Assembly: GCA_036674765.1 (NCBI GenBank)
Contig: JARVKI010000012.1
Span: 372,001-436,000, forward strand
Direction of reading: 5' to 3'
DNA from: Seiridium cupressi
Lineage: Eukaryota; Ascomycota; Sordariomycetes; Amphisphaeriales; Sporocadaceae
Length of the DNA: 64,000 nt
Shown here: positions 34,469-43,709 of the stretch, in pieces
Numbering within the stretch: the stretch's first letter is position 1
Layout: the number at the start of each line of letters is the position of its first letter
The notes under the pieces: model-generated
Databases searched by the model: none
Told to the model about the DNA's origin: nothing
The model's input: only the letters and a program-made list of their open reading frames with translations
Translations under genes and position numbers: made by a program

Positions 34469-37400
34469 CGGATCCGAATCACACTCCATGACCTACCCGT
34501 TGGTTGCCACCTCGGCCCATAGCTTTGTGTTTGAGTGCAGACAAGGCTACCAGTATCATCGTGCCAAAATTCGGGTAGGCATCCTTGCGCATTCTGTGTT
34601 CATGTATTTTCCCCATCTGCTGGTAGATTTGTGCCCGCTATGCATCTGTCATACACTCCTTTCATTTTTTAAGTGATGAAGCCTGTGCTTTACCGTTACA
34701 TCTTCCCCTGCGTTGACTCTAGAGCCTTGCGCTAATCCTGGATATGAACTTTGATAGTTAGCCACCAAACCTAGACTCAAGCATAAGCTCTCCGGTAGAG
34801 GTATGACTCTATTGGCAACAAACTGTGAACACAAGTGGTAATATGTTCTTTGGTACCCAGTTTGGTCTAGGCAACATGTTGCCAACTAATGTAGCTTATC
34901 ATCAGCCTGAAAGCCTTGATTCATTCCCAGCACTGTGCCAAGACTTCATTTGCCGCCTTGCAGACGGCAGCCACGTTCGAGCACCCAAGAGGTAGCCGCA
35001 GTATACAACAAAGTGGTGGAATTCCGTGGCTGGGTATTTTTTGTTCATGTATATTCTAGATGCAGTTGGCTACCACTCCTGGGATGCCTCTTCACAAGTT
35101 AGGTACTGAACCGACGATGTTGCACAATTTGTCTCTCCAATACATAATAACCATCTTTACTTGATAATCGATGAATCAGATTCTCTGTATAGCATTGAGA
35201 CTGATCTGTGTTATTATGCATTGGGCGGTGCAGAGACATCGTACTAATGTATTGTCATCAGAGGGACGATTAGGGCAAATTGGGAATGATAATGAATGCA
35301 TATGAGAAGAAGAATGGGGAGCTGCAAAATTCACTCGACGAGTGAGGGGCGCACGGAAGTTGGGAGCTCTTGCCAAATCTTGTTACCAAACAATCTGCCC
35401 TCGCCGAATTCACTTGCGGCCCCAGTTGAAACAAAAGAATTCTGAGGGTTCAAGCTTTCAGCTTCGACGACATCCCACCTTCATCACACCGCAACTCTCT
35501 TCCAATGCAAACCGAGCCCTTAAGAGTCGTCGATACTCAGCTCGGCCCCAACTTTTCTTCAGTACAAAATTTGTGTCGACAAAATCGGACCTCGTCGAGG
35601 TTTCCCTCAAACAGGATTCACTCTTTCAACGTGAAAAACTCGTGTTGGGCAGACTTGAGCTCGTCGACGCTCATTCTCTCGATACCTTATTTCGAACCAG
35701 CAGAAGACTGACTGAGACGTGATCATGAGATTCGAAATCTGACACGAAGATCTAACTCACAAAATACCTCGCCGTTTGCAGTCTCACAAAACAAGAAAAC
35801 CTTGACAAGGGCTCCAGGTATCGTCGCCACTGATTTCCAGTACATTGTAAAAACGACCATCCCCATCTGCGCACAAGAAGCTGCTAGTCGCCGAAATTAT
35901 TTTCTAATTCTTTACGCAGGGCCCTAACTAACTACTGGATTCTTATCGTCGACATCAACCTTCACTGACAACACTGACCCCTTCTTCGCCTTCTTGCCCG
36001 GAATTTCGCTTCCGGCGGAACCTCTTGGACGGACGACGCACAGCGTGGTACTCAAGCTTGCCGGTGCCCTGAGAAACAGCCCTGTGAAAATCATCGACGG
36101 CTTTGAGGCTTGCGAACAAGCCTTTTACTCCCGGAGAGGCTCACCACGAGTTCGAAGCTCTCGTGAGGTGAAGCAGCCAACCTGGGCGCTCAGCGGGTGA
36201 TTGGGTAGCTCTCTCAAAGTCGCAGAGCAGCCACGCCTAAAACTGGGGAGATTCCGAATCGCCAAAGATAGTTCGCGTTTTCGAATTTCGTACCTATCTC
36301 TAGCTAAGGAAGGATTTCCTTGTCAACCAATTTCTCGAAATTTCTGGGTAGAAATTAGATTCCATTTGGATATCGATTTCCCCACCAATTTCTGGAAAGC
36401 GCAGCATTGGCCACAAATCTGTAACTGTTATATTTAGTGGGATCGAAAAGTGAATTCGTTGCTAAATTCACTTGGACTTCAATCGCTCAGCGGGTTATAG
36501 AATCTGGATCCGTGAATTCACTGTTGAGTGGGTCACATTTGGATCAGCTGGGAGGTACTTCAAACTTGATGCAACATCAACCGCTTCCTGCTGCTATCTC
36601 ATCGAACATCTGTCGTCCTCGCTTCGACAACACGGGAAAAAATAGGAAACGGGATTCTAGGCAACTGAGTACCTCCAGCACCTTCTCATCGCCTTGAGAA
36701 TCAACCATCTGATACTCTTAGGATCAACCAGCCTACACTAGATGGGTGGTGCTTCCTCAGCAAATTGAGTTACTATCATTCGGAGCGGCCATTTTGCAGA
36801 TTTTTACAACACAGGTTAGTCGATTTTTTCTTTTCCCCTTTGCCGATTCCATATGGATATGTTTTCGACTTGGGCTTTATCTCGATTCGCCGACTGGGAA
36901 ATAGTCTGGCAGTTGTCGAGGCTATAGCCACACTCTCTGGAATGATATATTTCCCCTCCATCGCCGACCGACAGACAACTAGTCATCAGTGAGGTTGTCG
37001 TTGGCTTTGGATCCCTCTTTTCGGTATGATACGTTGCCGTTGAATCGCCGGCGAATGGACAATCGTTGATGAGGTTGCTGTCGAAAACCTTCCCGTTTTT
37101 TGCAACCCATACCCCGAGAAAACGAGGAACAAGTTGTCACCAGGGATCTAGTCAACCTCTGTTGGATCACAGTCAGGTCCCGTTTATGAGGCATTGTCGT
37201 TGGACAACCACAGAAGATGTTGGTACCTCTTTTCAGCCAAGGCTATGGCCTCGACGGACACACGACTTAATAACAGCCTGACAGCTATGGCCCACGCATG
37301 GAACTGGAAGAATGAATACGAACAATACTGGAGCTACCCCGCAGCTGCAGTATAATCTTCTTTATATTCACCTTTGAATCGAAGGTGCTCGGCCCTCGCG

Positions 37401-37754
37401 GTTGCCAATTCAGTATTTGACAGCACAATCCTATCTGAATTGTGCCACGCAGTGAATTCAATTGTTCAACCACGGGCCACCCAATATTCCTATTTAAACC
37501 TTCCCAGAGCTCAGGCTGTCTGATTTCTTTCCTCCACACCACACCCCAATAATTCATCATCAGTATTTGATTTCAGCAACCATAGTCGTCTGTTTTCGTT
37601 TCCGAGCAAGGCAGTCAGTGACTCTCTGACACTGACCGCTGTTGTCTAGCAACGAGCAACACTTTTCTCACGCTGCTTCTCATCTCGCCTCGAGGCATCA
37701 CCAACTATCACTCCTCACTACGATCTCGGCGTGGCAACCGCAACCACCATAGCT
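32912..37754. other. long interval without a convincing gene
   Basis: About 4.8 kb between the MIC19 promoter and the RRM gene. A plus-strand frame from a true ATG at 33287 to 33640 (117 codons) has a hydrophobic N-terminal half but no recognisable family, and 34404-34676 is open around an AAC repeat. Part of 33950-34100 is AT-rich. From about 35320 to 37450 the sequence is stop-dense, with AATTCACT/GAATTCA strings recurring (near 35331, 35405, 36448, 36466, 36515, 37448). The last several hundred bases before 37755 are C/T-rich and probably leader. A long leader or non-coding transcript of the RRM gene is possible but not shown. Confidence 0.45.
34438..34469. repeat. (AAC)n microsatellite
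   Basis: Nearly eleven uninterrupted ACA/AAC units. In one frame it would encode a poly-Asn run within a 90-codon open frame starting at 34404, but nothing else supports translation. The ATG of that frame is directly followed by a donor-like GTGAGT. Confidence 0.9.
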
Positions 37755-40638
37755 ATGGAAGGTCCTTATCGAACCGGTGCTCGATCCTCTAGCACCCTAG
37801 AGACCTCCCGCCACGGCAATGATCTATCAACTCGACGAGGTGGAGCTACCTCTCCCAGCGCCATATCAAGCTCGTCCAGCGACTCAGGTGGTCAGTCAAA
37901 AAATTCCCATCCTTTTCTTGTATCTCTCTCTCTATCCGGCAACATCGTCGAACCATGAAGTTATTTTTAATTTTATTTTGTTTTACCCCTCTCTCTAATC
38001 AACCTCATCCCTCACCCTTCACCCTCACTCTGGTACTTAATACCACCGATCGAGATTGTTTTCGGTCACGAGTCGCCTCATCACATATCCTAGGGCAGTC
38101 TCGCGAAGAAGAAAAAACATATTTCGTGGTCGGAGGACAGGAAATTCTGGCCATTTCGCCGCCGTTCTTGTATTGCGCTACATGAAACATATCTACGACC
38201 AACTGCCTCCCTCCTGCTCCAACTTTTATATTGTTAATTCCTCTTTTCTTTGCACAATTTTGGGACATTCCACAACAAATTTGATCTCAAAAACATGGCT
38301 GACCATTTGAGCCAGGCGGTGCTCCTCTTTCTGCCATCATGTCCAGCTTGAACATTGATAGCGTCTCTACCTCGGTTAGGTAAGTGGTTTCTGTTGGAAA
38401 GTTGGAAACAAAACTAATTATTCTACGAAAGATACACGCCTCCTCATCTTAGAATTCCTCGCGACCAAGAACGCATGCGTCACGCCATGCAGGAGGCTGC
38501 TACTAGGAGGTAAGATCTGCTATCAGGATGAACTCGTCATATGCCGCTGACACCATTTCTTCCCGTAGATCTTTGTCCCGCTTTCAGGTCGGCCACGCTC
38601 CCGACGATGAAGACGTCTTCAGTCAGGCTGGTGAAGTCGGAGATGTAGCGCAGGCAAGAAGTGAGGCTACCCTCGACCGAGCCACTTCGCGACCTGAACT
38701 ACAATCCGAGGTTCCCGACCGTTCTGGGATCTACTACGGCAGCGACAATACTTCCCGCTTTGCAGCGCCTGATGAGCTGCGACCTGGCAACCGTGATACT
38801 CAACATGCTGTGGTACCTGACCTCACCTCGACTGATCTACATGGTCGCTTTCTCGCTCAGGATGACACGCTTGCGACTCCTGAGCCTCTTGGCTCTGGCG
38901 CAATGGTTCGCAGCGCATCTGCTTACATGCAATCGCCCTCCTACCCTTTGACTTCCCGCAGTACTTATTCGGAGTCTGCTCGTCACCAGGTTGGTGGAGT
39001 CGATGCTCAGGCCTTCTACCCGCCCAATGCCTGCGTCTTTGTCGCAAAGTAAGTCTCAGTCTGACCAGTTATTATTCTTCTTCATCCACAATGCACTGAC
39101 AGTTATTTAGCTTGCCGGAGAGTGTTGATGATCTGCGCCTTGAAGCCGAGGTCACTCGACAGTTCAGTGATTTCGGCACCGTTTTCGTCAAGATCCGACG
39201 TGATGCACGAAACATGCCATTCGCATTCTGCCAGTACACTGTGAGTGCCTCGCAAGAGGATCTCATCTAAATTTTGTTGGTTGTATTGACATATGGGATA
39301 GGGTGCGGCCGACGCGAAGATCGCCCTGACTGAGGGCAAAGGTCGAATGATCTACGGTCGCAACTGCCGCACTGAGCCGGTACGCGCTAATCGTAAGTTC
39401 TATGTATAGACTTTCAAAGTGACTTTTCTAAGGCTGTATAGGAACGTACATCATGTATCGTGCCAATGGCGATGATCTTGATGTTGAGGAGGCACGCCAA
39501 ACTCTCGCCGATCTGGGCTTCACCGCGTTTGACAGACTTGATCAGCTTCCCGCTCACATTCAGGCTGAGCAGGGAATGAGTCGTTCTGTACTTGTGAAGC
39601 TCAAGAATTTTGACCCCTCCAAGGAGCTGCCGGCTGTGAGTTACATTCCTAACGGTGGGCTTGAATATTCGTAAATGCTAACCTTGATGCCTAGGCTTTC
39701 CGCCATCATCACCGATACCGAGTCAATCCCTATGATGAGCAAAAGGGTTCGCAGGTTTCGAAGCCTGACGTCGCTGAGGTCTGGCTGCAGCGCTACGAGG
39801 TGAACCGCCGATCGATTTTCATTGGCGATCTCCCTTATGGTGTCGGCGACCTGGAGGCTCAGCTTCGCGATGTGCTGGGCGAGATTGGCGATGTCGTAAA
39901 CGTCACTATCGTTTCACGGGACCCCCAGAATGGTCGTCTGCCCAACGTCTTTGCGTTCGTTGAGTTTGCGCGACCCGACATGGCTGCCATTGCTGTTGAA
40001 AGACTCGTAAGTACTTTATGGTTTATTAATAAACATATTGCTAATCAAATTCTCAGCGTAACCGTCCCTTATTTGGCCGTAATGTCCGCATTGAGCGCAA
40101 GGCTTCCCGCGATAGCAGCACCCGCCAGTTGACTCGCTTGCCTTCGTCGGCTAAGGATCGCTATCAGAGTCCTCGTTACAACCACGTCCTGGGTTATGAG
40201 GGCTATGGTATGGGCTCACCAGAGACACCCCTCCGCACCGCGAACACACTCCAGCAGCCTGCTATAAATACCCCCAGCCCTTATGGAGGCCGCGACTGGT
40301 CCAGCCCAGTCAATTACACAACCTCGCCTTACCATTCGCCTTACACCACTACGCCGTACCATCCTGGTTACCATGCTGCCACTCCACAGATGGCCCCTAC
40401 GCTTGGATCGACGACAATACCGTTTGGTACTTATCCAGCATCGTGGATGTCGCCGTACCTTGCTGACCCCAATCTCGCCGCCTTGGTACAGGCTTACAAC
40501 CAAACCCAATCAGGTGATATTCAAGCCGGTGGTACTGGTGCTGAAGACGACATCTATAACACGCCGACTCGAAACTTAGATCGAGGTGCTCGAGGCGCTC
40601 GCAGAGAGGATGATGACTATAAGAACGACGATGCTTGA
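37755..40638 (+). CDS. RNA-binding protein with two RRM domains
   Basis: Nine exons: 37755-37890, 38316-38379, 38432-38509, 38569-39048, 39111-39240, 39302-39392, 39442-39635, 39695-40006, 40057-40638, all in phase, 688 residues. Ser-rich disordered N-terminus. RRM1 lies at about residues 246-320 (RNP2 CVFVANL, RNP1 FAFCQYT). A linking region (exon 7) may be a degenerate RRM. RRM2 is at about 430-505 (RNP2 IFIGDL at 432-437, RNP1 VFAFVEF at 476-482). The tail is rich in Tyr, Pro, Thr and Ser and ends in an acidic/basic stretch. Intron 1 is long (about 425 nt); the others are 50-65 nt. The ATG at 38528 lies inside an intron, so starting there would be wrong. The layout recalls fungal Mei2/Pin4-like regulators, but the orthologue is not certain. 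Repeat arrays follow directly downstream. Confidence 0.88.
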
Positions 40639-40770
40639 TCGCATCAACAATATGTCACTCAAGATTAAGCATCAACAGAAGTGCCCTTGAGTATGACAGT
40701 ACACCACGTTTGCTTTGCAGGATTTGACATTGCTCTCCTTCAGTCAGCGGAGACATCGACGATTACTTTG

Positions 40771-40918
40771 TCGTCGACAACTCTCTTCATCGTCAATAAT
40801 TCTTTTCATCGTCGATGATTCTTCTCATCGTCGATGATTTTTTTCGTCGATAACTCTTTTCATCGTTAATAATTCTTTTCATCGTCGGTGGTTTTTTTTC
40901 GTCGATGATCTTTTTGTT
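40771..40918 (+). repeat. tandem array of about eight 19-bp TCGTCGATGATTCTTTTCA-like units
   Basis: Imperfect head-to-tail units, each TCGTCGAT(A/G)A followed by a T-rich half and usually ending TCA. Units begin near 40771, 40790, 40809, 40828, 40844, 40863, 40882 and 40899, with lengths of 16-19 bp because of T-run differences. The array starts about 130 nt after the stop codon of the RRM gene and would be read in the mRNA sense as UCGUCGAUGA-(U-rich) repeats if the 3' untranslated region is that long. Confidence 0.85.
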
Positions 40919-41121
40919 TTCGGCGACTGTCTTCGGCGACCATAACGATTAGGATGGTATGGACAACAACGGTTATTAATAATTCTAACAAATAAAAAGA
41001 ATAGTCTCTATAGAAATTTCAAAATGGAGGTTATTCACCAAAAGTTATTCTTCTTATATATGACTTAAATTGATGAACTACAAAGTAAATGACTAATGTT
41101 CAGATGAATATTTAACGGCCC

Positions 41122-41155
41122 CTTATTAAAGAAAACCTTCCACTTTCTTAATAAG
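41122..41155. repeat. inverted repeat, 12-13 bp arms
   Basis: CTTATTAAAGAAA at 41122-41134 pairs with TTTCTTAATAAG at 41144-41155 with one bulged base and a 9-nt loop. It lies just before a three-copy tandem repeat. It could be a terminator-like or 3'-end hairpin, or simple repeat decay. Confidence 0.7.
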
Positions 41156-41159
41156 AAGC

Positions 41160-41213
41160 AAGATACGTTTGGAGGTCAAGATACGTTTGGAGGTCAAGAT
41201 ACGTTTAAAGGCC
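41160..41213. repeat. three tandem copies of an 18-bp unit
   Basis: AAGATACGTTTGGAGGTC occurs at 41160-41177 and 41178-41195 identically. A third copy with changes (AAGATACGTTTAAAGGCC) follows at 41196-41213. The near-identity suggests recent slippage or a selected binding site. No open frame crosses it. Confidence 0.9.
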
Positions 41214-42368
41214 GTAATAGAGTGACGATGAGATATTTAGTGTAGCTATTGGCGATTAATGGGGCACGCTGCAAGCACGAGCAAGTGCGCTCTCCTCCAT
41301 GTCATCACAAATCGTCCTATCGAGGTGGAAGAGAAAGCATTTGGCAGCAACGCGCCCGGTGGTCTCATCGGTGTGGCTCGGAAAGGAATGCGGCAGCTTA
41401 GCCCGAATGCCAAAGCTCAGCCCACATTCCTACATTAGTCTGAATTCCAAACCTTGGCCCAAGTGTCATCCCTGGGAGCCCTTGTCGGGGAACCAGGCCG
41501 CGCGCGCATAAGGTCACATGTGGGAGAATTGTGAGCAAATCACAGATAAGTGCTGTACCTGTATCTTACTGTCAGATCTCGATGGGAGGGTAGTTCAAGC
41601 TGTTGGAAATCTCAAATGAAATCAGATTATCTGCTCGGCATACGCAATCATAAGTTTCAAATATTGACGGACATGGAGTCGACATGAGCATCTAGTCATA
41701 ATCTCCGGTAGCGAAGGTGGAAGATAACTCGTGGAGAGTGCCCAACTTTGACAAAGGGGAGATGAGAGAGGAAATTCTTCGCAATATTATCAATGCAAAG
41801 CTATCCGCAGGAATCCTTACGACCAAGGACCCAGAGCCTCTTGGGAAGGGTCAGTGCAGTCTTAGCGGCGCAAATCCTCGTATTATCACTGCACCATGAA
41901 TTACAGTATTTATAAGAGACCAAAAACAATTCTGCTGGCATGGAAACATTGCACTTTTCAACTCGTAGCCTTTGTCCACATTCCGAGCCCAATTCGAGAC
42001 CGTGGTCCATTGTAGAGACCAATCCTTTGCGGGTTGGGAAATCACTACTATGGTAGTTGTGTCTCTTCTCAACAGACTTGCACCTATTCCTGGTTGCTGG
42101 ACTGTCTTCTCCTCGTTGTAGATTGTCGTTGTTGTCGTCGACGAAGGGGCCCAGCTGGGTGCTTGTGAAATTCAAGAAGTTATCGAGTGAACCAAGAAAT
42201 AAGTGTACACGGGGGGCCCAAAGCTACATCCAGCGTCTTCAATTATAATGATGAGACATACTCTTTCCAAGGCCCTGGGCCTGGACTACTTTGCCTGGGA
42301 GCAGAGGTGATAGGTGGTGCCTTTCCTAGACCGAGATATGGAAGCTGTTTTTGAGGGGACGGAACAAG

Positions 42369-43709
42369 TCAAAGCTCCCGATATTCCAACTTTGGTAAGT
42401 TGCCCGATAGTGTAAAGGCCTCAAAGTTGATCAGTGTCTGGAAGGCCATGCTCAGTAATGGTGCTGCGTGATCCTCAGCAGACATCTGGTTGGCCTCCTG
42501 CACGGACATCTCTCTGTTGGGAGCCTTCTGGGTCGCATCGCCTTCGTAGGCCACGCGGCCGATAACCATCTCGAGATCTCGATACCGTCGCTCCGTAAGT
42601 GCTTGGTCCATCGTCGTTCCAAACATCTTAGTCCCCTCACTCCAAATAGCATCAATCCTTGCTCTGCGTGCTAGTAGTCTGTTCTCATTGTCGTCAATGC
42701 AGACTCCAGATTTCCTGGGAGGCAGATTATGCTCTCCCGTCGCGGTCAGTAGCCGAGATTGATGGTTGAAATTGGCCGGCAAGAGTCCATTTCGATAATA
42801 ACCCCGGGCGTTGTCGGGGGAAAGTGTGTCGAACATCTTTGAAGTGCGGTGGGTGTCTGTGCGGAAAGTCTCTTGAAGCGAGAGGGCTGGGTACGTTCTC
42901 CGAGATGGCGGTTCTGGCACAGAGGGACGGGCCAGATCGAAAAGTGAATCTCGAGAACTGTCTTGAGATGCTTGATTCAATTCATCTGGCAAAGCCGTCG
43001 ACCTTCTTTCGGGCATAGAACATTCGAATGTTGAAGACTTATGCTGACGCAGACCCGGAGGACCGGCAGTGAGAGGCCGAGGAGCACCCGGTCTCTTGGA
43101 TAATATGGAGCTGTACATGACAGTCTTGGAGTCCGGATCAACCGTACCGTCCGACTGTACCATGCCCGCCATTTGAGACCGAATCGACTGTGCTCGTGCA
43201 GTTTGCAGCGGGAACGCACGCGCACGGGACAGGATCTTCTGGGCAATCTTTTGCTTGGGGTTCTCGTACGATGCCAAGTTGGTCAATGTCTTGACCGGCA
43301 TTTGTTTCAATGTACCGTAATCATCGGGATCTTCGTCATCCGTGTCATCTGCCTGGCTGAACAAGTTTGTGTCGCCTTGTTCGCCGTGGCCTAGAGCTCT
43401 GGCTGAGAGCATGGTAGCAAGCGATATGATGGATGCATTGCAATCGGGACTGTCGACAGTAGGGCTGACGGCGCGGTCTGTATTTTGCTGCAGGGGAGAG
43501 TAATGAAGTGGCTGGTTGTCAGATGGTGGTGATCGGGAATCAGGACTGAATGGAAGGCCGGACAGGGGTGAGCTGACAAGTCCAAAATCTGTGTGCAACG
43601 GCCACTTGACTGTTCGGCCTCTGCGGGCAGGTGGTTGGAGAGGTGCGGAATTTGGATTGGCGATGGAACCCACGGTGGTATATTTTAGGGCCTCTCTTGT
43701 TGAACCCAT
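42369..43709 (-). CDS. protein of unknown function, probably fungal-specific
   Basis: Single-exon frame of 446 residues from the ATG at 43709 (MGSTREALKYTTVGSIANPN). The frame is open for another 92 codons upstream to 43985, but that part looks like leader sequence, so the inner ATG is preferred. Features: a basic, Pro/Ser-rich start; LATMLSARALGHGEQGDTNL; an acidic patch DDTDDEDPDDYGTLKQ; then KTLTNLASYENPKQKIAQKI. The C-terminal part (NRLLARRARIDAIWSEGTKM and GTTMDQALTERRYRDLEMVI) is charged and probably helical, and ends FEAFTLSGNLPKLEYREL. No enzymatic motif, membrane segment or signal peptide is seen. The length, lack of stops and structured C-terminus make it a real gene. I do not recognise the family. 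Confidence 0.8.
   Translation of the reverse strand: MGSTREALKYTTVGSIANPNSAPLQPPARRGRTVKWPLHTDFGLVSSPLSGLPFSPDSRSPPSDNQPLHYSPLQQNTDRAVSPTVDSPDCNASIISLATMLSARALGHGEQGDTNLFSQADDTDDEDPDDYGTLKQMPVKTLTNLASYENPKQKIAQKILSRARAFPLQTARAQSIRSQMAGMVQSDGTVDPDSKTVMYSSILSKRPGAPRPLTAGPPGLRQHKSSTFECSMPERRSTALPDELNQASQDSSRDSLFDLARPSVPEPPSRRTYPALSLQETFRTDTHRTSKMFDTLSPDNARGYYRNGLLPANFNHQSRLLTATGEHNLPPRKSGVCIDDNENRLLARRARIDAIWSEGTKMFGTTMDQALTERRYRDLEMVIGRVAYEGDATQKAPNREMSVQEANQMSAEDHAAPLLSMAFQTLINFEAFTLSGNLPKLEYREL

Larger units (their letters stand above)
40639..42368. other. intergenic with two tandem-repeat arrays
   Basis: Holds the 3' region of the RRM gene with an eight-copy repeat array, an AT-rich stretch around 40970-41160, an inverted repeat and a three-copy 18-bp array. 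Frames at 41299-41511 and 41717-42248 on both strands are short and unsupported. Confidence 0.55.

Noticed and set aside
38528..38568. ATG at 38528 as start of the RRM gene
   Set aside because: Lies within an intron between exons 3 and 4, both of which join in phase.
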